This document shows, piece after piece, positions 1 to 9,982 of a stretch of DNA of 64,000 nt. This stretch comes from Saccharicrinis aurantiacus (GTDB lineage Bacteria > Bacteroidota > Bacteroidia > Bacteroidales > Marinilabiliaceae). The translations under genes were made by a program, and so were the position numbers. How positions within the stretch are numbered: position 1 is the stretch's first letter; each line of letters begins with the position of its first letter. Below the pieces are notes generated by a model. That model worked only from the letters and a program-made list of their open reading frames with translations, was not told the DNA's origin and made no database searches. The DNA is taken from assembly GCF_001660705.2 (NCBI RefSeq), contig NZ_LYBV02000041.1, positions 1 to 64,000 on the forward strand, given 5' to 3'.

Positions 1-2
1 AA

Positions 3-286
3 ATCAATGTTGTCCTAATTAAATTTTCACTCAAGCCGTGAAGGCTTCTACTTTTTTCTACAGTCAAAAAAGTAGACAAAAAAACCGTCGACTACACCCA
101 TTTCACTCAAAAAACTAGGTTTCATGACTGAAATTGTTTTAAACTCGCACTTTTTCGTGCCTCAAAGCACTCAAACAGAAAACAATTTTTAACCGTCATT
201 TCAATCCTGTTTTTTGGTTCACTGGCTGAGGTCGATACTAAACAAGGCGTGCAGCACGTTATATAAACATGTTTAGGACGAGATTG
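3..286 (-). repeat. 284-bp interspersed repeat, copy 1
   Basis: This stretch matches the reverse complement of 13932-14215 over its whole length, without an obvious gap. The match begins at ATCAATG and ends at GATTG. Near its left end is a perfect hairpin, CTACTTTTTT (48-57) and AAAAAAGTAG (66-75) around an 8-nt loop. A short reading frame in the repeat (minus strand here, ending ...KSASLKQFQS) is kept in both copies. Two copies in one 64-kb window suggest a dispersed family. No transposase is encoded, so it is a non-autonomous or structural repeat. Confidence 0.9.
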
Positions 287-378
287 AAAAAACCTAACTA
301 CTACCAATTATATTTATCAATCAGACAAACTTTATAGTATACTTTAAACTAGAGTAGATTTATGATTCTTAAGCGCAC

Positions 379-412
379 AAAAAAAGGTAAGACGAAATTA
401 ATCCGTCTTACC
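379..412 (-). terminator. Rho-independent terminator of the GH3 gene
   Basis: GGTAAGACG (386-394) pairs with CGTCTTACC (404-412) around a 9-nt loop. On the minus strand the stem is followed by seven T. It lies 21 bp past the stop codon of the GH3 gene. Confidence 0.9.
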
Positions 413-433
413 TAAGTGATTAGTATTAAGGTA

Positions 434-3037
434 TTATTCCGATTTTGCTACAACTTCTGTAATAACAAAAGGAGCTTTTCCTCCTGGAGGAATAATTTTA
501 AGAGAATCATGTTTTACTTCGCCACTTACAGTTTTAACTCTTAAACGAACTGGCTTTCCGTATTCTGGTGGAATAGGAATCTTAATTTGTAGTTTACGTT
601 GCTTATTCAAAATAGTATGCGATGCAATTTCAACACCTTCCATCGAAGTAACCACAATAGCTTCTTTGCTGGCATCGGCAAAACTAAGTTCCGCATCCCA
701 AGTACTTACATAAACGCCTGGATCAACAAAAACAATCTCATACTCTATCCACTTATGTGAAGAATCTTCATCTTGTTTTTCTTTCTTGCTACTTAAGGCA
801 TCTTCCTCATATAAGTAATCCCATTTTTTGCTGCGGTTTTCATCCTTGGCATTAAAGTAACCACTTTTTTGTCCAACACTGATTTTAGGGATAGTTCCAC
901 CTTCAACTTTTAGTGTTTGGCTCGCTACGATATCCTCGCTCGATTGCCCAATCATAATTTCAAAGTCACCTTCTTCAACCTGAAACTCCTTAGCATCTAC
1001 ATTGTAATGAGAAAAAGCTTCGTAAGGTAGCTTGATAGACACCGTTCTGCTTTCTCCGGCTGGTACGTGTATTCTATCAAATCCTTTTAAGGCTTTTACC
1101 GGTACTGTATGGTTGGCTTCAACATCGCGAACATAAACTTGTAAGATATCGTCTCCATCCATATCTCCAACATTCGAAACTTTAGCTGTTACCACAAGGT
1201 CTTTCATGGTTTTAACCTTCTTGCTGCTAAGTTTCATATCAGAAACTTCGAACTGCGTGTAACTAAGTCCAAAACCAAACGGATACAATGGTTTTGAGTT
1301 GGCATACATGTAAGTACGTCCTACTTCAGGACCATAATCATCTTTCCAGGTTTTTACGTTATAATCATGAAAGTGGGGTAGTTGTTTTTCCGATTTCACC
1401 CATGCTGTACTCAGCTTACCACCTGGGTTAACATCGCCAAATAATACATTAGCCAATGCAGTACCTTGTTCCTGACCATTTGGCCACGCACATACAATTC
1501 CCGGAAGGTTTGCTTGTTCCCAACCAATAGAAGTAGATCCGCTAGGAATAAGTACTAAAATTACGTTTTTATTAACCGCCTGAACTGCTTTTATTAGTTT
1601 GTGCTGCTTACCCGGTAAACTCAACGAAAGACGATCGCGTGTTTCTGTAGCTGTTGATTCATCATTTCCAACAACCATAATTACCGTATTCGATTTTTTA
1701 GCTAAAGCAACCGCTTCTTTAATCTTCTGTTCGTCGTCCTCGGCTCCAGTAACAGAACAACCTTCGGCAAAGCTTACGTTACCTTTGGCGCTTTTTTTAA
1801 TGCCATCAAGGGGTGTTACTTTGTTTTTAGGATTACCTGAATAAATACCCAACCAACAACGATTCGCAAACGGACCAATAACAGCAAGCTTGTCTATATC
1901 TTTCTTTAGAGGCAATGCAGCATCGTTTTTTAATAGTACAATAGACTGCTCAGCTGCTTTAAGCGCTAATTTTTTGTGTGTTTCAGACTCAAGTACTGAG
2001 CTTGGTATTTTAGAGTATGGGTTAAGCGATGGATCATCAAAATCACCCGTCATAAAGCGTAATCTTAATAATCTTCTAACAGATACATTAAGTTCTTCCT
2101 CGGTTAACAAACCTTGTTCAATGGCTGGTTTTAATGCCTTAACAAAAGGAGCAGCCTTTGTTTTGTGTCTGAAACACTCTTGATCAACTCCGGCTTTAAT
2201 GGCCATGGCAGCAGCTTCTTCTTGTGTTTTGGCAAATCGCATACGTTTTTCTAAACCCTGAACTGCAGCCCAATCGGCAATTACATATCCTTCAAAGCCC
2301 CATTCATCACGTAATACACCATTTACTAAAGCATTGTTTGCCGAACATGGTGTGCCGTTTACACCATTTAATCCGGTCATAATACCAGTTGCTTCCTCAT
2401 CAATAATACAAGTTTTATACGCTGGGAAATAGTACTCGTATAAATCTATATCGCGTACCAACGAGTGGCTAAACTCTCTACGTTTCTCTACATTGTTGGC
2501 TACATAATGCTTTACAGTAGTTACTGTTTTTACATATTTAGGGTCGTTCCCTTGCATACCGCGTACGTACATTCGGGCTATTTCCGACATTAAAAGTGGG
2601 TCTTCGCTATAGCACTCTTCGTTTCTTCCCCAGCGTGGATCGCGTGCCATATTCACCGTTGGCGAAAACATCATTACCTCTTTCTGTCCTGCATTTTTTA
2701 AGGCACGGGCTTCGTTAGATATTGCTGTGGCTACATCAAACATCAAATCCGGATTCCATGTGGCTCCCATGGCAATATTTTGTGGAAATTGCGTACAATT
2801 CCAAGCTTTAAGTCCATGAAGGGCTTCGCCGTACCATTCAAAATAAGGGATGCCCAAGCGTTCAATACCCGAAATTCGGGAACCACAATAGGCTATCTTT
2901 TCATCCAATGTCATTTTAGATAATAAATCTTCAACTCTATCCTCAACCTTTGCGTTAGGATCTTTCCAGGTTTGGCCATTCACTCCAATTGCGCAAAGTA
3001 GCATCAGGAATAAAGAAATGCTTTTTACTGCTTTCAT
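434..3037 (-). CDS. Secreted glycoside hydrolase family 3 (beta-glucosidase/beta-xylosidase type)
   Basis: The 867-residue protein has an N-terminal signal peptide ending near VNGQ (residues 19-22), so it acts in the periplasm or outside. The GH3 N-terminal barrel follows, with DPRWGRNEE (about 133-141), KHYVANN (about 176-182) and the nucleophile region VIADW, with Asp255 the expected nucleophile. The C-terminal alpha/beta domain carries ETRDRLSLSLPG, where GH3 enzymes usually have the acid/base glutamate. An FnIII-like domain lies at about 610-710. About 150 further residues (711-867) are a beta-rich extension not usual for the family, perhaps a carbohydrate-binding module. It probably releases glucose or xylose from the non-reducing end of oligosaccharides; the exact substrate cannot be read. 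It stands alone with its own terminator, far from the utilization locus. Confidence 0.92.
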   Translation of the reverse strand: MKAVKSISLFLMLLCAIGVNGQTWKDPNAKVEDRVEDLLSKMTLDEKIAYCGSRISGIERLGIPYFEWYGEALHGLKAWNCTQFPQNIAMGATWNPDLMFDVATAISNEARALKNAGQKEVMMFSPTVNMARDPRWGRNEECYSEDPLLMSEIARMYVRGMQGNDPKYVKTVTTVKHYVANNVEKRREFSHSLVRDIDLYEYYFPAYKTCIIDEEATGIMTGLNGVNGTPCSANNALVNGVLRDEWGFEGYVIADWAAVQGLEKRMRFAKTQEEAAAMAIKAGVDQECFRHKTKAAPFVKALKPAIEQGLLTEEELNVSVRRLLRLRFMTGDFDDPSLNPYSKIPSSVLESETHKKLALKAAEQSIVLLKNDAALPLKKDIDKLAVIGPFANRCWLGIYSGNPKNKVTPLDGIKKSAKGNVSFAEGCSVTGAEDDEQKIKEAVALAKKSNTVIMVVGNDESTATETRDRLSLSLPGKQHKLIKAVQAVNKNVILVLIPSGSTSIGWEQANLPGIVCAWPNGQEQGTALANVLFGDVNPGGKLSTAWVKSEKQLPHFHDYNVKTWKDDYGPEVGRTYMYANSKPLYPFGFGLSYTQFEVSDMKLSSKKVKTMKDLVVTAKVSNVGDMDGDDILQVYVRDVEANHTVPVKALKGFDRIHVPAGESRTVSIKLPYEAFSHYNVDAKEFQVEEGDFEIMIGQSSEDIVASQTLKVEGGTIPKISVGQKSGYFNAKDENRSKKWDYLYEEDALSSKKEKQDEDSSHKWIEYEIVFVDPGVYVSTWDAELSFADASKEAIVVTSMEGVEIASHTILNKQRKLQIKIPIPPEYGKPVRLRVKTVSGEVKHDSLKIIPPGGKAPFVITEVVAKSE

Positions 3038-3420
3038 AATTCAAATTATTTGTAAGTGTTTTAAGCGCTGTTTTCAACTTAAGTGATAAAGTTAGCAACA
3101 GGCGGTTTACTCATTTTAGACTATTGTAAAATTCGATATTTTAAAATGGAATCAGCTTGCTTTGTACTTAGTCAGAACTTAACAAGGCCTATTTTTGACT
3201 TAGCTAGAACTTTACATGCCTCTATTGTAGGGTTCAGAAAACCTCAATACCAAGTCTGCTTAATATAGGTGTGAAAAATCCCAAATTGCAGCTTCAGTGC
3301 TTTGTATATCATTAATGTAGCTTTTTTTGTAGATGTAATTTGATAAGGGGTGTTCTTTTGCCTTAGAGAGGGGTAAAATATACATGGTAGAAAAATTAGA
3401 GATTTGTAATTGGATTAGCG

Positions 3421-3609
3421 CGATCTCGCATCGGGGATACCCAATCTCGCATAAAGAAAGTTCAATCTCGCCCTAAGGGAAGTGAATCTCGCATAGGGGG
3501 AAGCCAATCTCGCATGGGTACTTCGTGAATCTCGCATGCAGGTAAGGCGATCTCGCACCTCCGGAGGTGAATCTCGCATCAAGGATACCCAATCTCGCTA
3601 GCGAGATTC
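3421..3609. repeat. Iteron-like array of nine 21-bp units with core AATCTCGC
   Basis: The core ATCTCGC starts at 3423, 3444, 3465, 3486, 3507, 3529, 3550, 3571 and 3592, so the period is 21 bp with one step of 22. Cores are preceded by CA or GA and mostly followed by A. The array ends in a perfect 18-bp palindrome, AATCTCGCTAGCGAGATT (3591-3608), so the last core faces an inverted tenth copy. Several 12-13-bp spacers are themselves palindromic, such as ACCTCCGGAGGT. It fills the space between two divergent genes (GH3 leftward, lipoprotein rightward). The rest of 3038-3841 shows no gene. Confidence 0.9.
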
Positions 3610-3841
3610 ACCCTTTACGATATACAGGCACATCAATTTTACTATTGGCAGTGTATGCTCATTCCTAAATTAACATATGTAGCTGAACATAAAATAAAAT
3701 TATCTATTTTTACTATCGAATTAGATATTCTTGCTGATACGTATATCGCCTTTTGCGGTGAGTATACAGAACATACGGTAGTTTTGTATGGGGAGGGGGT
3801 GAGGATATAAATGAGTTGTAGCCAATTAAAAAAGAATCGTG

Positions 3842-5092
3842 ATGAAAATAAATATTGCACTCTATATTGCACTTTTTTATTGTGCAGTATTATTAAATTC
3901 TTGCAAACCTTCTATAGAAAATAATAGCATTAAGAATCTTATTCAATGCTATAAAGAAGCTATCAATCAACATGATTATAGCATTATCGAACCATGCTTA
4001 TCAAATGATTTTAGAACCAATGATTCTGATTTAAATTCATCTTTAATTGAATTTTATTCTTATATAAATTCGAACCAATCAAGAAAGATTGATCGTGTGA
4101 AAATTAATAAAGTTGAGAATCTTAATGACTCTACAATATGTGTAGATGCTTGTCAATATTTTCATAATGATGAAGTCCGGGGTAATATTACATTTATTTT
4201 TAAAGAAACTAATAGACTTCGTTTATATAAGCTGATTAACTATTTTCCAGTAAATAGCAGCATAACAACAAGGGCTTCTTATGTTAATGAAGAAGTGTTT
4301 GGTATTAATAGAATTAAAAGCATAAAGAATTTATCAATAATTGACATAAAATCTGGGGATTCTATTTCTGGGCAACATTTTACCACATTTTATGATAATC
4401 CAACCTTAAGAGATGATGCATTTACGGCTCTTCAACTTTTTGAAAAATTAGACAGTCTTTTAACTTATGATTTTGGGTTTTACGATATTGAAAGAGAAAA
4501 CCTGTTTCTCACAACTATAAACTCCAGAAACACATGTACAATAGGTAATAGTAGAAAAATACCATGGACAATGGCTTTGTATGAGACAGACAGTATTAAC
4601 AATTTAAAAATGATTAATAAAATTGGGAACACATTTTCGCATGAAATAGTAGAAGGTTGTTTAATAGTTAAATATAAACTTAATGGATATGATTTTAGAT
4701 GGTTTAGAGATGGTTTGTCAGATTATATTGCTTATAAATTTTGCTCATTGATTTCACCTGATGAAGCTCAACGTTATTTTCTTGATAATAGATTAGCTGA
4801 TGCAAGAAAACATCAACAGAATGGTAACCTTCTCGATTGGAGAGGTAACAATCCGATTGCATCTGTAGATACAGGAAAAATATATGGTGATAGGTATATC
4901 TATTCTAACGAAGTAGGTCAATATGGTAGAGCTTTTAAATTGTTTAAAGATTTATTTGATAATAATCCTCAACAAATCTCTGAAATCTTGCAAGCAATTA
5001 GTGAAATTAACAATATAACCGTGTCTGACCTTATGAGAATTATGGACAAAGTAACCTATTCAAATATGGAAGACCTAATAAGTAAATACTAA
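3842..5092 (+). CDS. Lipoprotein with NTF2-like domain and degenerate gluzincin-like peptidase domain
   Basis: This is a protein of about 416 residues with a lipoprotein signal (LLNSC, Cys near residue 21), so it probably sits in the outer membrane. The ATG at 3842 is preferred; an in-frame GTG at 3839 is possible. Residues of about 30-135 resemble an NTF2/SnoaL-like fold (pattern ...CYKEAINQHDYSIIEPCLS...). The C-terminal half has HEIVEG (about 267-272) followed about 20 residues later by WFRDGLSDY. This spacing recalls the HExxH...E/D arrangement of M1/M61-type metallopeptidases, but the second histidine is replaced by Glu. The domain is therefore either inactive or a divergent relative. 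I do not recognise a named family. It is unusually AT-rich compared with neighbouring housekeeping genes. Confidence 0.75.
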   Translation: MKINIALYIALFYCAVLLNSCKPSIENNSIKNLIQCYKEAINQHDYSIIEPCLSNDFRTNDSDLNSSLIEFYSYINSNQSRKIDRVKINKVENLNDSTICVDACQYFHNDEVRGNITFIFKETNRLRLYKLINYFPVNSSITTRASYVNEEVFGINRIKSIKNLSIIDIKSGDSISGQHFTTFYDNPTLRDDAFTALQLFEKLDSLLTYDFGFYDIERENLFLTTINSRNTCTIGNSRKIPWTMALYETDSINNLKMINKIGNTFSHEIVEGCLIVKYKLNGYDFRWFRDGLSDYIAYKFCSLISPDEAQRYFLDNRLADARKHQQNGNLLDWRGNNPIASVDTGKIYGDRYIYSNEVGQYGRAFKLFKDLFDNNPQQISEILQAISEINNITVSDLMRIMDKVTYSNMEDLISKY

Positions 5093-5249
5093 CTGGCTAT
5101 TACTAGGAGCATAGGATATAAGAATAGGCTTGGAGGTGTAGCTCATTAAAAAAGTTCGACTCTCTGGAGCTTTGGATAGTTTGCTTTTTCAAATCGCTTA
5201 CAGTTTCATCCTGTTACCAATAGGAACATACGTACTAGAAACCAAAGAA

Positions 5250-5284
5250 AAGAGGCTAAATCACTTGTTGTGAAATGGCCTCTT
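5250..5284 (-). terminator. Terminator-like hairpin after the DUF2807 gene
   Basis: AAGAGGC (5250-5256) pairs with GCCTCTT (5278-5284), with a further imperfect inner stem TCAC/GTGA. It lies 31 bp past the stop of the leftward gene, with a pyrimidine-rich tail on the minus strand. It may also stop rightward transcription from the lipoprotein gene. Confidence 0.65.
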
Positions 5285-5315
5285 GTATATTTTTATTTCA
5301 GAAACTTAAAATAGC

Positions 5316-5996
5316 TTATTCCGAGTCTTTTTGGATATTACCTTTACTTTTTATTTTGGCAGGGTTGCCATTGTATATGATTTTACCACCTGTAGTAGTT
5401 TTCATATCTAAATCTTCAGTTGCATTTACCCAAGCAACACCACCGGTTCCGGTTTTTATAATCGCTTCTCGGCTGATTAATTTATCGGCAATATACTTTC
5501 CACCAGTTACTACACTAACCTCTTGAAAGTCAACCTCACCTACTAATTCTATTTTAGATGATACCGATGACGCTTTTAATGTTCTAACATCAACATCTAA
5601 TACAATTGAGGCGCCACTACCTGCTTTAACAGTAAGTAAATCGGCCTTAACAACATCTTCTGATGTAATAAACGAACCCGACTCAGCATTAATTTGGTTT
5701 ATAGTTTTGTAGCTTACGTATACCTGAACGGCTACATCCTTATATATTTTGTTTTTAAGCTTAACTTTTAGGTCACGCCCTTTAATCTCAGTAATTACAT
5801 CAGTTACAGCTGCATTTTCAATTTCAATCTCAATCTTTTCCTTATCGCCTTCAATTAAAGTTACGTTAATTCCTTTTGTAGTTGTAATTGTGTTGAATGC
5901 TCCAATATTTCTACTTTGAGTTTTAACATCCTGTGCATTAGTATATGTGCTCGAAAATAAGGTGATAATGGCAGCTATAAATAGTAATTTCTTCAT
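5316..5996 (-). CDS. DUF2807 (head GIN domain) secreted protein
   Basis: The 226-residue protein has a clear signal peptide (MKKLLFIAAIITLFSSTYTN, then AQD). The mature part matches the DUF2807 pattern: a start like RNIGAFNTITTTKGINVTLIEG, then regular beta-strands such as GRDLKVKLKN, INAESGSFI, LTVKAGSGASIVLDVD and IIKTGTGGVAWV. These suggest a stacked beta-helix fold. Such proteins are common in Bacteroidota and are exported to the periplasm or outer membrane; their role is unknown. It is a single gene with its own terminator. Confidence 0.88.
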   Translation of the reverse strand: MKKLLFIAAIITLFSSTYTNAQDVKTQSRNIGAFNTITTTKGINVTLIEGDKEKIEIEIENAAVTDVITEIKGRDLKVKLKNKIYKDVAVQVYVSYKTINQINAESGSFITSEDVVKADLLTVKAGSGASIVLDVDVRTLKASSVSSKIELVGEVDFQEVSVVTGGKYIADKLISREAIIKTGTGGVAWVNATEDLDMKTTTGGKIIYNGNPAKIKSKGNIQKDSE

Positions 5997-6134
5997 GGTT
6001 AATTTATATTGTTTATTGTTATAACTTCTATTTAATAAAAATAGTATTCAGAACTCTAAAGGTAAGGGCATGGGCTTATTGGCTAGCAAAGAAACAAAAA
6101 AAGTAATTATTATTGATAAATTGTTTTATAAGAA

Positions 6135-9029
6135 TTAGCTGAACAACTCTTTAATTTCACTTTCACCCATATTTTTAAATGGGTTGTTAGAGTTGATAAA
6201 TGTATTGGCCAATTCCGATTTATGTTCTTGCAGTCGCATTATTTTTTCTTCAATAGAGCCAACGCTAATAAAGCGATACACAAATACATTTTTAGTTTGT
6301 CCAATCCTATGGGCTCTATTAATTGCTTGAGATTCAGCAGCTGGATTCCACCACGGGTTTAACAGAAATACATAATCAGCGCTAATTAAATTTAAGCCAA
6401 CACCGCCTGCTTTCAGCGATATTAAAAACACTTTACAATTATCATCATGCTCAAAGTCTTCAACCACTTTCTGCCTATTGGTAGTGCTGCCAGTTAGCTT
6501 GCTGTAGCTAATTTTGTCCTTAGTAATTTGTGTTTCTATTAATTCCAGATCCTTTACAAAGGAAGAGAATATAAGTACTTTATGGCCCTCATTAATAATA
6601 CTATTTAAATGATCTAAAATGAGGTTGTATTTACCAGAAGATCCCGTGTATTCTTCATCAACCAATTTAGGGTGATTGGCAATTTGTCTTAGTTTAGTTA
6701 GTCCTTGTAAAGCCAAAAAGGTTGATTTTTCAATACCCTCACTCGCAAATGTTTTTAGTAACTGATTGCGAATGCCTGATTTCTCAACCTCATATACCTT
6801 TTGCTGCTCGGGAGTCATATCGCAAAGTAAAACCTGCTCACTAACAGGAGGCAATTCTTTAGCTACCTTCTCTTTTGTTCTTCTGAGAATATAGGGAGCA
6901 ATTAGTTGTTGCAATTTCTCTTTCTGACCTTCGTTGTTTAATTTCTCTATGGTATGTACAAATTGCTTTTTAAAAAAGGGAAGACTGCCCAACAAGCCTT
7001 CGTTAACAAAATTCATTTGTGCCCAAAGGTCCGTTAGCGAATTCTCGATAGGAGTACCCGTTAAAACCAGTTTCTTATTGCATTCTACTTGGCTTACGGC
7101 CTGATATATTTTTGATGTTGGATTTTTTATATATTGGCTTTCATCTAAAATAAAATACTCGAAATTGTAATGTTTGATGTATTCTATATCGTTACGTATA
7201 ACCCCATAGGATGATAAAACAACATGATAGTGGCGTATGATGTTGCCAATTTCCTTCGATCGGAGTCGCTTTTGACCACTGTAAACATAAACCTTTAACG
7301 ATGGGGCAAACTTTTTAAATTCGTTAAGCCAATTATGAATCAACGATGTTGGCATTACAATTAAACTAGCCGCAATATTTGATGTGTTAAAGCCTTCAAT
7401 ACCTTCACTAATTGGATGTGTGTTATCTGGGTTGTGCTCTGAAGGTTTGTATATATTTAATAAAAGCGTAATGGTTTGTAAGGTTTTACCCAATCCCATA
7501 TCATCGGCCAATATACCACCATAGCCATTGTTGTTAAGGTAATTCATCCAGCTAAACCCCTGTTGTTGGTAGGGGCGTAAACTAGCCTTTAATGTGGCAG
7601 GCACTGTACTACTGTTTTGTTGTATTAAAACTTCAGCATTTGTATTGTTCTTTTTACCTGTAAGATGATGAAAAATAGGTTTTAACCTCAGTTTGTTTCC
7701 AAACACTTCGGCATACGTTAATATGTCGCCATATTTACTATACCATTCCTCAGGGATAACAAATATTTTTCCATCGGGTAATTCATATTCTTTTTTACCC
7801 GCAATAATATATTTTCTGAATTTTAAGAATGGAATATCATAGATGCCAATCTTAATAATCATTTGTAAATCGTACCAATCGCCATCTTTACTGGTGTTTA
7901 ATACGCAGCTCGATTCTCCAAAATAGTACTCCTTATCCAATGATTTGTCGCTTAAGCTTACATCAAGCTCATTTAATGTTGTGCGGTTTAAGTTATACCA
8001 GTTTATTATGGGATAAAACTCGTAAGGCTGTCCATATCCTTTAGGATAGTAGGCATGTCCTTCAAGACTTAATAATCCAAGATCTAATAGTTTTTTTATA
8101 ATGAGTTGCTCCCAATCATCATCACGCTTATGTTTTATAAGCGTATATTTTTCATTGGCCTCTTTCACATCAACAACAACGTTAGACTTGCTGTTGGCCA
8201 AATGTGATTTAGTTCCGTATACAAATTCCAGTGTTAATATGGGCTCTTGTTGGAGGTTGTAGGCTATCACTAATTTGGCAACGGGTTTAATATCTTCTGT
8301 AACTATATTAAAACCTTCAGCGTTCACGGCATGGTTTTTTACTGATGCAGCTACAAACGTTTTCATGTAGGTGGCTACACTTCTTGCCTGTATTTGAACA
8401 GACGATTTTTCGAAGAAAGGCACAAATTTTTTACTATCTGTATTCTCAAATCGATACAACTTTTCTCTGATTAAAAGAATACAAGGGGAATGGCTTATAA
8501 CAATTGGCTTTTTATAAGTTAAACTGACATCTTCAGTTTCCGTTTTAATTTTTAGGGTGTAGTTTATTCCTTTTTCATCTAATTTAAAATAGAATATAGG
8601 ATCTACTTTCTGAGGATATATTTCAAGTCGATCAGACTTATAAATATTACTATATTTCTTATCCTTCAGATATATTTTTATGGATGGATTTTGCGCTAGA
8701 ACGTTTAAGCAAGCCATCATTTGTGCTTCAATATGTGGCCTTATAGTATCTTCTAGCTTTTGATCATCGAGCTTCTCGTAAAATTGCTTGATGCTGGTAT
8801 CCTTTGAGAACTCATTAAATAAATATCGATCAGTAATTTGATCAAGGATAGCTAGTACTGTGAGTTGCTCAGTAGTAAAAGTGAATTTTTTATGTTGCTC
8901 AGGAGAATGTGTGTTTACTTTCTCCTTTAAAACCAAAGAAGGCGAACCTTCATTATCCTCGGCAAAGTATGCCGAAGCGATTATTCCTAGGTTTCTATTT
9001 TCAGTTAGAACAACAATAAAATGATCCAT
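6135..9029 (-). CDS. SNF2-family DEAD/DEAH-box helicase
   Basis: The 964-residue protein has a poorly conserved N-terminal half and a full SNF2 ATPase core. Motif Q/I lies at about residues 485-520 (LRPYQQQGFSWMNYL, then ADDMGLGKT). Motif II is DESQ (about 628), motif III LTGTPIENS, and the C-terminal lobe contains SLKAGGVGLNL and QAINRAHRIGQ (motif VI). Members of this bacterial group (HepA/RapA-like class) use ATP to move along DNA or remodel protein-DNA complexes. No SWIM zinc finger (CxCx...CxH) is visible at the N terminus. It is followed by the leftward transporter and transferase genes upstream and may be co-transcribed with them (gap 53 bp). Confidence 0.93.
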   Translation of the reverse strand: MDHFIVVLTENRNLGIIASAYFAEDNEGSPSLVLKEKVNTHSPEQHKKFTFTTEQLTVLAILDQITDRYLFNEFSKDTSIKQFYEKLDDQKLEDTIRPHIEAQMMACLNVLAQNPSIKIYLKDKKYSNIYKSDRLEIYPQKVDPIFYFKLDEKGINYTLKIKTETEDVSLTYKKPIVISHSPCILLIREKLYRFENTDSKKFVPFFEKSSVQIQARSVATYMKTFVAASVKNHAVNAEGFNIVTEDIKPVAKLVIAYNLQQEPILTLEFVYGTKSHLANSKSNVVVDVKEANEKYTLIKHKRDDDWEQLIIKKLLDLGLLSLEGHAYYPKGYGQPYEFYPIINWYNLNRTTLNELDVSLSDKSLDKEYYFGESSCVLNTSKDGDWYDLQMIIKIGIYDIPFLKFRKYIIAGKKEYELPDGKIFVIPEEWYSKYGDILTYAEVFGNKLRLKPIFHHLTGKKNNTNAEVLIQQNSSTVPATLKASLRPYQQQGFSWMNYLNNNGYGGILADDMGLGKTLQTITLLLNIYKPSEHNPDNTHPISEGIEGFNTSNIAASLIVMPTSLIHNWLNEFKKFAPSLKVYVYSGQKRLRSKEIGNIIRHYHVVLSSYGVIRNDIEYIKHYNFEYFILDESQYIKNPTSKIYQAVSQVECNKKLVLTGTPIENSLTDLWAQMNFVNEGLLGSLPFFKKQFVHTIEKLNNEGQKEKLQQLIAPYILRRTKEKVAKELPPVSEQVLLCDMTPEQQKVYEVEKSGIRNQLLKTFASEGIEKSTFLALQGLTKLRQIANHPKLVDEEYTGSSGKYNLILDHLNSIINEGHKVLIFSSFVKDLELIETQITKDKISYSKLTGSTTNRQKVVEDFEHDDNCKVFLISLKAGGVGLNLISADYVFLLNPWWNPAAESQAINRAHRIGQTKNVFVYRFISVGSIEEKIMRLQEHKSELANTFINSNNPFKNMGESEIKELFS

Positions 9030-9082
9030 TAATAATTAAATTTATCTAGGTTATTGATTAGCGAAATAAGTTAAATGTTACC

Positions 9083-9982
9083 TTAAAAAGCGAAAAATAA
9101 AATTACTCCACACACAGCAATTACTGCACCAATAATCTCCTTTGCTTTTACCTTTTCCTTAAAAATAACAATTGAAGGTACAATAATTAATATGGGTACA
9201 ATAGACATAATTGTAGCAGCAATACCCGTTGTGGTATATTGGATGGCTAATAAAGAAAGTGATACCCCTAAAAATGGTCCGAATACCGAGCCAATGCTAA
9301 TACTTAACATGGCAGGTTTATTTCTTAAAGCCGAAAATACTTTTGGCCAAATACCTAATACACTAAAAAGAACAGCAAAGCCAACAATTGCAGCAATAAT
9401 TCTAATCTGAGTACTTAAAAAAGGATCGTAATCTTTCATTCCATATTTTGATAGAACTAAACCTAATGCTTGTCCAAATGCACCACCAATTGCAAGCAAA
9501 ATACCTTTAATAGGATAGGAGACTTGTACCTGATCTGATTGCTTTTCTTTGTTAAGAACCACTATGGCAATTCCAGCAATTGTTACTGCCATCCCTAACA
9601 TATTCATGAGGCTAAGATTCTCGTTTAGTATAAAATACCCAAGTAGAGCCGACATAGGAGGGGATAATGCCATGATAAGCATTGATAAGCGAGCCCCAAT
9701 TACTACAAAGGCCTGGAATAGTAATAAATCGCCAATTACGAAACCAATAATGCCACTAATGCTTAACCATAACCAAAGCTCGTTGCTGGCATCAGTGGCT
9801 ACAAACATTCCTTTTCTGAAATAGGAGAATATTCCTATAATAAAGAATGCAATTACAAGTCGAATAAGGTTTACAGGTAACGATCCTACCTTCTTACCTG
9901 CAAGTTCGAAAGCAATAGCCGTTATGGTCCAACAAACAGCAGTAGCCAGTGCGGCACTTTCGCCAATCAGATTATTTATCAT
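9083..9982 (-). CDS. EamA/DMT-family transporter
   Basis: The 299-residue protein has about ten hydrophobic segments arranged as two EamA repeats. The first runs from SAALATAVCWTITAIAFEL and contains a glycine-rich LGMAVTIAGIAIVVL helix; the second starts at GILLAIGGAFGQALGLVLSK. It is an inner-membrane drug/metabolite transporter of unknown substrate. Its start overlaps the end of the upstream transferase gene by 11 bp, so the two are probably translationally coupled. Confidence 0.92.
   Translation of the reverse strand: MINNLIGESAALATAVCWTITAIAFELAGKKVGSLPVNLIRLVIAFFIIGIFSYFRKGMFVATDASNELWLWLSISGIIGFVIGDLLLFQAFVVIGARLSMLIMALSPPMSALLGYFILNENLSLMNMLGMAVTIAGIAIVVLNKEKQSDQVQVSYPIKGILLAIGGAFGQALGLVLSKYGMKDYDPFLSTQIRIIAAIVGFAVLFSVLGIWPKVFSALRNKPAMLSISIGSVFGPFLGVSLSLLAIQYTTTGIAATIMSIVPILIIVPSIVIFKEKVKAKEIIGAVIAVCGVILFFAF

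Noticed and set aside
3421-3609. CRISPR array
   Set aside because: The repeated core is only 7-9 bp and the spacers are 12-13 bp, partly alike and palindromic. No cas genes are near.
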